Shown here piece by piece: positions 23,592 to 35,317 of a DNA stretch of 64,000 nucleotides (positions are counted from its first letter, which is position 1; each line of letters opens with the position of its first letter). Source of the DNA: Boesenbergia rotunda (lineage: Eukaryota; Streptophyta; Magnoliopsida; Zingiberales; Zingiberaceae); contig JAGFNQ010009462.1 of the NCBI GenBank assembly GCA_024364735.1, forward strand, positions 1 through 64,000, in the 5' to 3' direction. The notes beneath the pieces are model-generated. The model ran no database searches and had not been told where the DNA came from. It saw only the letters and a program-made list of their open reading frames with translations. The translations under genes were made by a program, and so were the position numbers.

Positions 23592-24664
23592 GGCTAAAAT
23601 AAGCACCTAGGGCTTGGTATGAACGCTTGTCAACTTACTTAATTTCTAAAGAATTTAAACAAGGACAAATTGACTCAACCTTATTTAAACCCTAGGAAAA
23701 GATATATTCATTGCCCAAATCTATGTAGATGACATAATCTTTGGGTCCACCAACTCAAACTTTCTAAAAGAATTTGTTAAAATAATGGAAAATGAATTTG
23801 AAATAAGCTCAGTTGGTGAGCTTAACTTTTTCCTAGGATTACAAATCAAACAAACTAGGGATGGAAATCATGTCCATCAATCCAAATATGCTAAAGAGTT
23901 AATAAAGAAATTTAAAATAGATAACTCTAAAAGCATAAGTACTCCCAAGGCCACTAATATAAAAATAGACAGTGACCCTGATGGTAAACCAGTAGACCTT
24001 AAACTCTATAGAAGTATGATAGGAAATCTATTGTACCTTACAGCCAGCAGACCTGATATTCTTTTTGCTGTAGGGATGTGCGCTAGATACCAAACCTATG
24101 CTAAGGAAACGCACTTAGCAGCCCTAAAAAGAATACTAAAATATGTCAAGGGCACCCTAAATGTAGGGATTTGGTATCCTAGGACCTCAATCTTTGACTT
24201 GTTAGGATACTCGGACTCTGACTACGTAGGTTGTAAATTAGATAGAATGAGCACAAGTGGAAGCTGCCAACTATTAGGAAACAGTCTAGTAAGTTGGTGC
24301 AGTAGAAAACAACACTGTGTAGCTCTATCCACAACTGAAGCTGAGTATGTTGCCTTAGGAGAGTGTGTAGCACAACTTTTATGGATGATGCACACTCTTA
24401 AGGACTTTCAGCTCAATTACACCCAAACCCAAGTTTTTATTGACAATAAGCTCAATTAATCTAACTAAAAACCCAATCCAACATTCTAGAACTAACCACA
24501 TAGAAGTTAAGCACCATTTTATAAGAGATCATGTAGCCAGGGGTGAGATAGTTCTTAAGCATGTAGACTATAAATCTAACTTAGCTGACATATTCACCAA
24601 ACCCCTACCTGAGTCTAAGTTCAGTTCACTAAGAAGGCAGTTAGGATTATGCTTGGTAGAATAG
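23592..24664 (+). pseudogene. Element D pol part 3: RT C-terminus and RNase H
   Basis: The frame resumes at GLK with a CAA-to-TAA-type stop at about 23601 before APRAWYE. Another stop or shift lies near 23690. The RT active-site YVDD is intact (about 23725-23740), followed by the GELNFFLGLQ region and RNase H (LLGYSDSDYVGCKLDR, STTEAEYVALGECV). Near 24450 the frame shifts by one. The rest, ending DIFTKPLPESKF and the stop at 24662-24664, is read in the neighbouring frame. Together with part 1, this shows the normal copia order protease-integrase-RT-RNase H. Confidence 0.88.
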
Positions 24665-25881
24665 GTTTACTTTGCTTTTTGGTTTTTCTACTACTTCAGC
24701 CCTTAAAATTTTCAAATGTTTTTAAAATCAGTTTTTAAAGTTTTTTTTAAATGTTTTCAAAATCAAATTTTAACTTAGTTTTGAAAAATTTTAAAATATT
24801 TTTCGACTTAGTTTTATTTTAAAACTACCCCCTTCAAAACTAGGGCTTTTTCGCAAATGGACTTAGCCTAGGCCCTAACCCTAGAACTGCATGCACCTAT
24901 AGATTTAGAAGCCAGCATCTCACAAGTACCTTAGGATTCTTTTGATTGATAACTTAGAATGGAGTGAGATGCATAGGTCTTTTCTTTAATTCAAGATGCT
25001 TTAAGTCAGTGCATCTGCAGTAATTGGGGCACTAAATACAAACTACACAATAATCAAGTTAAGTGTCAAGTTTAGAAAATCTAACTTGAACAGAACACTT
25101 AACTTGACTAACCCCAGCAAAAACTATTGTTTAATAACAGTTAGTAAGTAGCTAATTGGGTTAGACAGGACCCTAAAAGAAACTGATTTGGTTTAGTTCA
25201 TATCCTGAATTGGGTCAGTACAGTAAAATAATGCAATTTATTATTTCACTATTATGCAATCATCCTATTTCTGCTATATTTATTTGTTTTTTGATATATG
25301 GCAAAGGGGGAGAGATAGGAAAGGAGGAAAGGAGAGTTTAAAATTTTCTAAAATTTCTTATTTCAAACTCTATCCTTTATTCAAAAAGTATTTCAAAACT
25401 TATGTTTGCAAAATTTTTCTAAGTATTTCAAAACTTAAGTTTGCAAAATTTTTCTAAGTATTTCAAAACGTAAGTTTGCAAAATTTTTCTAAGTATTCAA
25501 AACTTAAGTTTGCAAAATTTTTCTAAGTATTCAAAACTTAAGTTTGCAAAATTTTAATTTTTCTAAGTATTTCAAAACTTAAGTTTGCAAAATTTTTCTA
25601 AGTACTTAAAATTTTTTATGCTCAACTTAAAGTTTTTTCTAAGTATATAAACATAAATTTTCCAAAGTGCACAACGAAACTTGTTTTGGAAAATATATCT
25701 TTAGAGTTCTATTGAAAAAATTGTTCTAAGTAAAAATTAATCCATCTTTAGACTTAGAATATAATTTTCAAAAACCCCACGAATTTTTGAATTATCTAGG
25801 GGGAGATTCCTTCTAGGGGGAGGGAACAAAAATTTATTTTATTTATTAACTTAAGTTTTTGAACTAGGGTTGCTATAAATC
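24665..25881 (+). other. Element D 3' non-coding region
   Basis: This is 1.2 kb of non-coding, T-rich sequence between pol and the polypurine tract. It includes a 35-bp tandem array (25385-25606, unit with AAGTTTGCAAAATTTTTC) and internal purine runs such as GCAAAGGGGGAGAG near 25302, which look like extra polypurine tracts. A homologous region lies in element I (48451-49792). SIRE elements often carry an extra ORF here; I see none. Confidence 0.75.
25385..25606. repeat. 35-bp tandem repeat in element D 3' region
   Basis: About six copies of a 35-bp unit combining TTCAAAACTTAAG and TTTGCAAAATTTTTC, some with one-base or short length changes. Confidence 0.88.
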
Positions 25882-25894
25882 AAAAAGGGGAGAT
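25882..25894 (+). other. Element D polypurine tract
   Basis: AAAAAGGGGAGAT lies directly before the 3' LTR start TGTTGG. Element I has AAAAAGGGGGAGAT at the same place. Confidence 0.88.
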
Positions 25895-27270
25895 TGTTGG
25901 TGTAGAATGCACCCAAGTCAAACTTGTATTTTGATAATGGCAACAGGGTTCAAAAGTTAAGGTATATTGTTTGTCTAACATTTACTCAAGTGTACAAGCA
26001 AAGCCCTAGCGAAGGACTGCTAGGCACCTGGCGAAGGAATGCCAGGATACAAAGCCCTAGCGAAGCACTGCTAGGCACCTGGCGAAGGAATACCAGGATA
26101 CAAAGCCCTAGCGAAGGACTGCTAGGCACCTGGCGAAGGAATGCCAGGATACAAAGCCCTAGCGAAGGACAACTAGGCACCAGGCGAAGGGCAGCTTGGT
26201 ACTGAAGACCTGGCGAAGGACAGCTAGGCGCCTGGCGAAGGATTGCTGGGCAAAAGTCCAACCGGAGGAGCCGGTTGGCATCAAGTACATTCTCCCGAGA
26301 GGAGTAGGTGAGGACGCGTTCCCCGACAAGGGAATAGTAGGCGTCGATTCGACCTAGGGCTCCATTTTGGAGGCCCAAAGTCAAAACCAAGACAGCTAAG
26401 GTTGTATAAACTAACATATTAATTGCTTTATGTTGTTTCGGACTAACCCTGGATCCAGGACCGAAGGAACGAGTGTCTGCAGCTCAGAGAGCCTCAAAGG
26501 AGTGAGGCAGAGTCTGAGTAGGGCGCCCGGAGTGTCCTGGGCACCCCCAAGGTGAACACAAAACAAAGTAAACCAAGGTGAGCTTCGGCAGCTTATGGGC
26601 GGGGCGCCCCCGTGCTCCCGGGCGCCCCCCATGCTCCCGGGCGCCCCCGTGCTCCCGGGCGCCCCCAGGTGAAGCCAACGAAGCAAGCCAGCAAGAAGCC
26701 AAACGGATGAGAGTTGACTCGGTCAATCCGGGCGCTCCCAGTCAAGATCTGATCCCGAGTTTGAAGGGATCAGAGCTGACCAAGAAGAACTCGGATCGGC
26801 TGACACATGGGGGGGCGCCCCCGACGTTCCTAGAACCCCCAGGTGCTATAAAAAGGGCCCTCGACCCCAAGGCTTCAACACTCAATTCATTCAACGCAAC
26901 CACGCTCTTCTGCTCCCGCGCTCTTCTCCAGAAACCTCCCGACTCGAGATACAAGCGCCGACAACGTCCCTCTGCTCCGAGAAACATTCCACACCGGACG
27001 TCGGTAACGAAGAGCAATTTCCTTTTTGTGTTTACTATACTGCAATTGTAAATCTATTTGTAAACCGTTTTGCGCACATATAGAATTGCCCGCAGTAAAC
27101 GGTCAACGACCGTGGGCCTTGGAGTAGGAGCCGAACGCGACTCCGAACCAAGTAAAAAACTTGGTGTTTCCGTTTGTTTGTTTTAATTTCCGCTGCGTAA
27201 TTTCTCTATTTCTTAAATCCGAACGTTTTCCAATATTCACCCCCCCTCTATCGGTTCTCTCGATCCAACA
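25895..27270 (+). repeat. Element D 3' LTR (1376 bp)
   Basis: It starts TGTTGGTGTAG and ends CGATCCAACA. It carries a 51-bp tandem array (25999-26260) and a GC-rich stretch of GGGCGCCC palindromes (26520-26670) before the TATA box (TATAAAAA from 26847). The last 461 bp match 11421-11881. The next bases, CTAGG, would be the right TSD; the left copy is outside the window. Confidence 0.92.
25999..26260. repeat. 51-bp tandem repeat in LTR of element D
   Basis: Units start at 25999, 26050, 26101 and 26152, each containing CCTAGCGAAGGA and CACCTGGCGAAGGA; later copies are degenerate. It produces plus- and minus-strand open frames with repeated PSEGLLGTWRR-like residues that I do not regard as genes. 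Element I's LTR has a related array at about 49912-50128. Confidence 0.9.
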
Positions 27271-28278
27271 CTAGGTTCAGCCTCAGGTCCGGCTGGACGG
27301 TTCGGTTCAGTGTTTGGTTCAACTACTTGGTTTGGTTCAGTTATTGCTTCAATTGATACCTCAGTAGTTTGGATCATGTTTTAGTTCATTTAGTGGTTCA
27401 ATCAGTGGTTCAATTGATGATTCAATTATTGGTTCACTGTCTTCTTGATCAAGATTTGATTGGTTTAAATTTTGATTATCTTTTGGTTCAACATCTTCAT
27501 CAAAAATTAAATTAGTAGTTTTTTCAATTCTGTGGGGTTGTTTATTATAAACCCTATAGGCTCTACTAGTTGTTGAATATCCTAAGAAGATCCCTGGGAT
27601 TGACTTAGATTGAAACTTACCTAGGTAGTCCTTAGTGTTCAAGATATGAACTTTATATCCAAAGGCCCTTAGGTAGTGAGGTTAGACAATCTATGATAAT
27701 ATAGTTCATAAGGGGTTTTATTGTGCCTTTTATTAATTATGCCCTATTTTAAATATAGCATGTCGTACTTATCGGTTCTGACCAAAATTGGTTAGCTAGA
27801 CTATATTCATTGAGCATCGTTCTAGCGGCTTCCTGAAGGGTTCTATTTTTTTCTCTCTACTATCCCATTTTGTTGGGGGGTTCTAGGACAGGAAAATTCA
27901 TGAATATACCCATTGATTTTGCAGAATTCCTCAAACCTTTGATTTTCAAACTCTCCCCAGTGATCACTCCTAAGTCTTCTAATTTTAGTATCATTTTGAT
28001 TTTCAATCATTTTGCATAAGTCAATAAATAAGTTTAGGGTTTCATCCTTAGTTATCAGGAACCTAACCCAGGTAAACCTAGAGTAATCATCGATAATTAC
28101 TAAGCAGTAACGATTCCCGCTTAGTGACTTGGCTCCATGTGAATCAAATAGGTCAAGGTGCAGGAGCTCAAGTGTGGTTTGGGTTAAGCCTGATTGAGTT
28201 GGTTTGTGAGTAGACTTAGTTTGTTTACCTTGTTTACATGAGTTACAAATTGTGTTCTCAAAATTCTTGATTTTAGGT
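27271..28278 (-). pseudogene. Element G: SIRE-like pol fragment (integrase to linker)
   Basis: The minus strand encodes a degenerate SIRE-like integrase with the SDHWGEFEN-type core and NGIVERKNR-like Glu region, plus the E/P/N linker (PNRPAGPEAEP), closely matching element D. The linker side was split by insertion of D at 27270/27271. At about 28278 homology stops within the HHCC region and the LTR of H begins. Several frameshifts are present; the longest intact piece is about 93 codons (27361-27642). Fragment M at 60.3 kb is probably the gag-end part of the same element. Confidence 0.85.
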
Positions 28279-29611
28279 AAATTTCTTTATATAAATTTCT
28301 TTATCCATAATTTCATAAAACAAACCACGCGCGGTTTATTTTATAATTTGAACCAAACAATTTGGTTCTCCCTTTTTTATTATGGTCGGCCAAACAAATA
28401 GGGCGGGGACCCTCTTTGGCTGGCCAAACCAAGCCATGACCTCACGAATTAAACTCATTTAATTCGTCCAATAAGTCTTCAAAAGACTTAGCCATTTTAT
28501 GCTTCCGATGCATCTCTGAAAAATTCAGATTCGACTTATCTCTCTTGATCGGAAAATCCAATTTTCAACTCATTTTAAATCCCTCGGATCACTCGTAGTG
28601 CGTATGACTAAATAGGCTTTCAATTTATGTTGGTCGTCTATAATTAACCAATTATAGAACGATCATGAGTGACACCTAGTAGTACATCATGATCCGCAAT
28701 TAATCGAAAGATCAACGGTTGACCTCAGAAATAATTCTGAAACCCTTCAGCAGCTTTAATGAATCGTGCCTCATTCCCTTCACCATCTTATACCCACTTG
28801 GTTCAGGACACGGTCTATGTGTGTCAGTCCCCACTAGGCTGACTACGTCACACCTAGCCCAAGTAATTTCTTTCTCATCCAACAGATTCTAATTACTCAC
28901 ATGTTTCTTAGAGATTCATACTGGGAACATGTTATGCTCTGGCCAGAGGCTTCAAGTAACAATCCGACGATAGGCCTTGGGTATACATCTCCTCGCAAGG
29001 AGTGGTGAATCCTTTGTAGGCTGTTCAAACATCTTCGGGCACTTCGGCTTATACCCAATCATCCTGGGTCCACACCTCCTTGGAGATGCTTGCATAAGAT
29101 GTCAAAGTGTAAGTCTTCATGTCCAAGATGACTTGAACACCGCAAGTTAAAGGAACATCGCACTTAAGCTGCGGTAAGAACTTCATTGACATATCTATAT
29201 GTAGATTACCATATGAAGTTTTACAGCCAATCACTCCAAAGAACTAGTTCCCTTAACTAACATTCATGTTTATCTTCGGACAGCCCAATGTCTCCAGCCA
29301 GTGAGAATCAGCTGATTAGAGAATAACCCATACTAATCTCAACAGAATTGATAGTGTCCGTATTTATCAATTCATCGACTAGGGATAATTTCAATACTTC
29401 ACAATTGCACATGTAGAGATAATCACTAGTTGTGAATTCATCACAAATTCTCTCATGCTGTGAATTGTATTGCGGACATTCAGTAAATGAGTTTAAGATC
29501 TCAATCAAATACACAAACATGTATACTCAAATAGTGAATATTCATTTATTAAAATAAATGATTACAATCATAAGGCGATTGCCTAAGGACACTTCTCTCA
29601 TATTACTAACA
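28279..29611 (-). repeat. Element H 3' LTR, truncated
   Basis: It starts TGTTAGTAATATGAG (minus strand, 29611) and matches 36190-37515 along its length. It stops in a T/A-rich run near 28279, where short AAATTTCTTTAT similarities make the breakpoint uncertain by several bases. The part matching 35318-36190, including the TATA box and LTR end, is missing. Confidence 0.88.
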
Positions 29612-29626
29612 AACTCCCACTTGGCC
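29612..29626 (-). other. Element H polypurine tract
   Basis: The minus strand reads GGCCAAGTGGGAGTT between the pol stop codon and the 3' LTR, as in element B. Confidence 0.82.
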
Positions 29627-32600
29627 TAATGCCAATCGCTACGGTATCCAATACCACAGGCTCTAACATGACCCTCAAACTTGCTTTGAGGCAAGGCCTT
29701 AGTTAAAGGATCTGCTAAATTCCTTTCAGTGGGAATTTTCTCAATTTGTATATCATTCCTACTTATAATCTCTCTGATCAGATGATAGCGGCGAAGCACG
29801 TGTTTGGATCGCTGATGCGACCTTAGTTCCTTTGCTTGTGCAATAGCTCCATTGTTGTCGCAGTAAACCGGTATTGCTTCATCAATGGTTGGAACCACTC
29901 CAAGTTCTGAGACAAACTTCTTGATCCAGACAGCTTCTTTTGCTGCTTCCGAAGCCGCAATATATTCCGCTTCCGTGGTAGAATCCGCTACAGTGTCTTG
30001 CTTGGAACTCTTCCAACTTATTGCGCCTCCATTCAAAGTAAATACGTATCCAGACTGAGATTTGGAGTCATCCTTATCTATCTGGAAACTGGCATCTGTA
30101 TACCCACGTATTACCATATCTCCTTCACCATATATTAGGAACACATCCTTAGTTTTTCTTAAGTACTTAAGGATTGTCTTGACAGCCGCCCAATGATCCA
30201 TTCCTGCATCAGACTGGTATCTGCTCGTTACGCTCAGAGCATACGATACATCGGGCCTAGTACATAACATAGCATACATGATAGATCCTATCGCGGATGC
30301 ATAAGGAATCTTATTCATGCAAATCCTCTCGTCTTCTGTGCGCGGACACATAGACATTGAAAGGTTGATCCTATGCATGATGGGAAGGTAACCTTTCTTG
30401 GATTCCGACATGCTAAACCTTTTTAGCACTCGGTCTATATATGTAGACTGCGAAAGACCTAGTAACCGTTTTGATCTATCTCTATAGATTCTAATCCCAA
30501 GGATATAGGTTGCTTCTCCCAGGTCTTTCATGGAGAAAGTTTTGGACAACCAAATTTTAACTGATTGTAAGACTAATATATCGTTTCTATAAGTAATATA
30601 TCATTGACATATAGTAATAGGAATACGACTGCACTCCCACTAACCTTCTTGTACACACAAGGTTCGTCAGGATTTTGTGAGAAATCAAACTCTTTGATTG
30701 TCTCATCAAAACGGATGTTCCAGCTCTTGGATGCTTGCTTCAGTCCATATATGGATCATCGAAGCTTGCATATTTTGGTTTTATCAACCGATGTGAATCC
30801 TTCAGGTTGTATCATGTATACATCCTCAAGCAGGTTTCCATTAAGGAAAGCTGTTTTCACATCCATTTGTCATATCTCATAATCATAATGAGCTACTATA
30901 GCCAGGAGCATCCGAATGGATTTAAGCATAGCTACTGGCGAATAGGTTTCGTCATAATCAATTCCTTGTTTCTGACGATATCCTTTTGCCACTAATCTAG
31001 CCTTAAAGGTAACAACATTACCTTCCATGTCGGTTTTCCTCTTGAAAACCCACTTGCACCCTATGGGCTTAATCCCTTCAGGTGGGTTAACCAAGTCCCA
31101 TACTTGATTTTCGTACATGGAATCCATTTCCGACTTCATGACTTCAAGCCATTTGTCCCTTTCTGAACTTTTCAGAACATCTTCATAACTGATAGGTTCG
31201 TCATCGCTTATGAGTAACACGTCGTTCGATTCACTTATGAGAAATCTGTATCTCTCTAGAATATTGCGTGTCCTATCAGACCTACGAAGAGGTGGTGTTG
31301 TTTTAGGTTCAACTGATAGCTCATCATTATGAGTTATTGGTTGTGGGACTAGACTAGGTGTCTCTGTAATGTCTATTGGAGTTTCTTGAACTTCATCAAG
31401 TTCAATGCCACTCCCACTGTTTTCTTGTAAAAGAAATTCTTTTTCCAGAAACACAGCATGCCTTAAAACAAACACCTTTTGTTCCAAGGGATGATAGAAT
31501 TGGTAACCCTTCGTTTCCTTAGGGTATCCAATAAATAGACATTTTATCAGACTTAGCATCCAATTTGTCTGATACAGTCCGTTTCACATAAGTAGGACAA
31601 CCCCATATTTTAAGGTGAGTTAAATGAGGTTTCTTACTATTCGACGTCTCATATGGAGTAGTAGAGACTACCTTGGTCGGGACTCTGTTTAGCAAGTAAA
31701 CAGCTGTCTTAAGTGCATAGCCCCAAAAGGATTTTGGAAGAGTTGCATGGTTCATCATAGATCTAACCATGTCCATCAAGGTTCGGTTACGCCTCTCAGA
31801 TACACCATTATGTTGTGGTGTATATGACGGAGTCCATTGAGACAATATCTCATTGTCCCTAAGATAATCTTGAAACTCTTGACTTAAGTATTCACCACCC
31901 CGATCGGATCGAAGTATCTTAATACTTTTGCCAAGCTGCTTCTCTACTTCATTTCTGAACTCTTTGAATTTCTCAAAAGCTTCAGATTTGTGTTTCATCA
32001 AGAACACATACCCGAATCGTGAGTGATCATCGATAAAGGTAATGAAGTAGCTATAGCCTCCTTGTGCAGGAGTTGACATTGGTCCACATACATCAGTATG
32101 TATTAGACCAAGCAATTCTCCCACTGGATTACCTTTTCCGGAAAAGGGTAATTTGGCCATCTTGCCTTTTAAGCATGATTCGCATGTATCAAATGAACTG
32201 GGTTCAAATGATTCTAGAATTCTACATCGGTGTAATTTGGTCATGCGTTTCTTACTTATATGGCCAAGACGACAATGCCACGTATAGGAGTCTATTTGAT
32301 TATCTATTCGAGCACGTTTGTTGCTAACTTCGATATTGAAAACGTCACCGGATAAATCTAACGTGTAGATATCATTGCACAAAGTTCCGGTCCCATAAAG
32401 AACACCATTTAAAGTTATGTAACAACAATTGTTACTAAAAGTTAAATGATAACCCTTTTCATTCAAACATGAAATAGATACAATGTTCTTTATTAACGAA
32501 GGAACAAAATAACAATTATCCAATTCTTAGACACGTCCAGTGGGGAGCTTTAGCAAATATGTTCCGATGGCAACAGCAGCAATCTTTGCTCCATTTCCAA

Positions 32601-32700
32601 CTCGCAAATTTGCTTCTCCCTTGACGAGTCTTCTTCTATTCTTTAGCCCATGTATGTCATTACATATATGTGAGCTACACCCAGTATCAAGTACCCAGGT
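29627..32700 (-). pseudogene. Element H pol remnant: protease, integrase, RT, RNase H
   Basis: In minus-strand order: protease motif LDTGCSS (32671-32695), HHCC region (WHCRLGH ... CESCLKGK), integrase with LIHTDVCGP, LRSDRGGEY and NGVSERRNR, linker, RT (GCKWVFKRKTDM ...) and RNase H ending DPLTKALPQ. Breaks seen are a TAA at 32524-32526, a shift near 31520-31560, a TGA at 30867-30869 and an apparent one-base loss near 30575. The RT catalytic YVDD reads YVND (30600-30611), removing one metal-binding Asp. The 307-codon RT/RNase H frame (29626-30549) is the longest piece. Non-functional. Confidence 0.9.
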
Positions 32701-33549
32701 GGTTGAGGAAATAGAGTGACATTCAATAACGAAGATACCTGAAGAGGATGGGGCATCGGATGCCTTCTTCTTCAAGGACTCAAGATAAACCTTGCAATTT
32801 CTTCGCCAGTGACCCTCCTTGCCACAGTGATGGCAAGTGCTTTTTGGTGTCTTTTCAATCTTTTTGACCTTTTTCTTCTTTCCTTTATTCTGTTCTTTGG
32901 CCTTCCTCTTAGAACCTTTTTTCGAGGAACCAACTAACAGTACCGTCTTCTGATCCTGCTTTACAGAAGGCTCTATAGTCTTCAGCAGGTTGAGCAACTC
33001 AGGAATGGTAGTCTCCAGCTTGTTCATCCGATAGTTCATCACGAATTGTGAATAACTTTTGGGCAAACAATGCAGAATTAAGTCAATACTTAGTTCATGA
33101 TCCATTGCAAAACCGAGTGTGCCCAGTCGCTCAATGTACCCCAGCATCTTCAACACAAACTGTGAGACAGAAGTGTCTTCCTGCATCTTAGAGGTGAAGA
33201 GGAGTCTGGAGACCTCGAACCTTTCGGATCTTGCCTACTCGTCAAATAACTCATGAGGATGGAAGATGATGGTATAAGCATCCATATGCTCATGCTGCTT
33301 TTGCAGCTCAGGTACCATAGCGGCTAACATGATGCAACTCGCAAGTTCATAATCGGTCACATGTTTCTTATAGGCCACTAACTGGTCTGGAGTTGCATTT
33401 TCTGGAGGACGGTTGGGAAGTTGATCTTCAAGGACATAAGCAAGCTTCTCTGCCTTGAGGACTATCCTCAGGTTTCGAAGCCAGTCCATGAAGTTTGGCC
33501 CAGTCAGTTTATTGGTGTCCAAAATAGAACGCAAATTCAGAGAAGACAT
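32701..33549 (-). pseudogene. Element H gag remnant
   Basis: The frame starts at the ATG at 33547-33549 (MSSLNLRSILDTNKLTG), has the gag core (FMDWLRNLRIVLKAEK; CIMLAAMVPELQKQHE), a TAG stop near 33232-33234, then continues in frame with a Lys-rich tail and the zinc knuckle CHHCGKEGHWRRNC (32794-32835). This is the same protein family as gag of element A. Apart from one stop the frame is well kept, so this copy is younger than A or decayed less. Confidence 0.88.
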
Positions 33550-35303
33550 GATCGAGTGATTATCCTAGAAATACAAATTGAGCTTATGTGAGAAGAATGA
33601 TAAAGAATGCATCAACATACATTAATTAAATCCTTTTTATTTTTCAAATTGAATAACCCTTTTTATCAATTCGGGAGATCATAGGATCATCTCCAAATAG
33701 GTTGATATCCAACCATAGATAAGAACAACCATGGCTGTGGCCATCAAGTTATTCTTAGCTATGAAGGTAGGTAATTATACCGATTACATATCACATATAT
33801 GTAACTATCACTTTATGTTATCAACTAATTGAATGTTTGCATAAATCATTGGGTTGTTAACTCATTAACAAGTATGCAACATTATACATAGCATCAACTG
33901 CACCTCTCTTTACATCGACCTTGGCTGTGGCACAACAAATCGATGCTCCAAGCTTAAGGCTGACCCATTAATCAAGAAATAGTTTTAATATGGTTGGAGC
34001 TCATTCAACCGTTTAGTCAGGCTTGGATGTGTCCAACAACCAAAACTAAGGATTGACCTCTGACTCCAACAATATTAATCATAAACTAATTCCATGGTTT
34101 GAACATGTTGAGGTTCAAGCCGGGCATGGATGTGTCCATCAACCCAAACGAGAAACAAAACTCCGGTTCTAACCATATTAATGGAAGGTGTTAGCCTTAA
34201 TATTTTGTAAGGGGTTTTGGGTCTCATCCTTTCTTTTCTAAGCACATTCATGACATATAATTATGTCATGTACTAATGATTTCCTTAATAAAGTATGTAT
34301 GTGACTTAATTTATCAAGTCTCATTAATTGAATTAGGAACCGGATTTCCTAATTCTAATTTCATACTTTATTCAAGGAATTGTTTTGGGAAACAATTTCC
34401 TAAATTGTCATAATCAATTTCGGAAATAATATGTTTAAGACTTTGATTTCTCTAAATCAAATCTTATTAAATTAAGAGACAGATTCCCTTAATTCAACAA
34501 CATATTATTTTCATGAAAATCTTATTTAAGAAAACTCTATAGGAAACCATTCTTCTAATTAGTTTTGGAGACAACAATATGTAAGAGCATCACCTCTTAA
34601 ATCAAATAAGGAAATTATCGTTTGAGAATCACCTCAAAATTTCCAAGATTTTATTACATATTTTATTTATGGATTCATTAATTACAACAAAATATTTTCT
34701 TTGGGTGGCTCCCCGAGGCTCAGATACCCAAAAAAAAAGGAATTTATTGTAAATCTAATTTGGTCCGCTCCCCGAGGCATAACCAAATTAAACTTGACAA
34801 TTTTATTCAAAATAGGAAATTAAATTACAACAACTAACTTTAAATTGGACGGCTCCCCGAGGCTCAATCCAAAATAAAGAATTTTGTTAATAATTTAAAA
34901 CCAATTCGAATTTAATTATCAATTAATGATCCATAAATTTGTCTAGACTTTCTTGAAAGAAAGTGCCCAAAATTGCAAGATTTCATAATAGGTTTCCAGA
35001 ATAATTGTAAGTTTCTGGTACAAAGAAAACTTACATATTTCCAAAATTGAAAATTTCCAAAATAGGAAATTTCCAAAATTGGAAAGTTTCCAAAAATGGG
35101 AAGTTTTCACAATTATCATAAAATTTCAGAAACTAGGATATTTCAAAAGTTTGCGAAATTTCATGAGGATTTCCAAACTTTGAAATTCCTAAATCTAAAA
35201 TTTATCATAATTGGAAAGTTTCCATAATTGGAAAATTTTCCAAAATTGAGATCATGACAAAGTTTTCCGCAAAACAATTATATGATTATGTCGAACACTA
35301 ACC
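33550..35303 (-). other. Element H 5' leader with repeated stem-loops
   Basis: This 1.75 kb has no coding frame. Four hairpins share the plan NNGGN-TGTG-NCCNN (33731-33744, 33921-33935 with a bulge, 34023-34036, 34126-34139). Three more share the core GCTCCCCGAGGC but have different outer stems: TTTGGGT/ACCCAAA near 34700-34730, AATTTGGT/ACCAAATT near 34758-34788, and TTGGA/TCCAA near 34845-34872. A nested pair TTGCATA/TATGCAA and TTGTTAA/TTAACAA lies at 33837-33879. The rest is AT-rich with recurring GGAAAGTTTCC-like words (35030-35260). Confidence 0.75.
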
Positions 35304-35316
35304 GGCTCTGATACCA
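35304..35316 (-). other. Element H primer binding site (tRNA-Met type)
   Basis: The minus strand reads TGGTATCAGAGCC one base inside the LTR end (CCCAACA, G, TGGTATC). Confidence 0.93.
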
Positions 35317-35317
35317 C

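Larger units (their letters stand above)
11421..27270 (+). mobile_element. Element D: SIRE-like Ty1/copia retrotransposon, with nested insertions
   Basis: The order is 5' LTR remainder (11421-11881), primer site, leader, gag, spacer, pol (in three pieces), long 3' non-coding region, polypurine tract and 3' LTR (25895-27270). The 461 bp before the primer site match the last 461 bp of the 3' LTR closely. Removing E (3143 bp plus TSD) and F (3963 bp plus TSD) restores a continuous pol order. The long gag with a coiled-coil tail, the GCSRHMTGD protease motif and the long 3' region fit SIRE/Maximus. D interrupts element G: base 27271 continues a minus-strand SIRE pol. Confidence 0.92.

Noticed and set aside
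25924..26417. Open frames on both strands with repeated PSEGLLGTWRR-like residues
   Set aside because: They follow the 51-bp tandem repeat of the LTR (a repeat length divisible by three keeps the frame open) and have no start context or known domain.
26411..27051. Proline/Gly-rich frames in the LTR of D
   Set aside because: Generated by GGGCGCCC repeats; they overlap the TATA box and LTR end.
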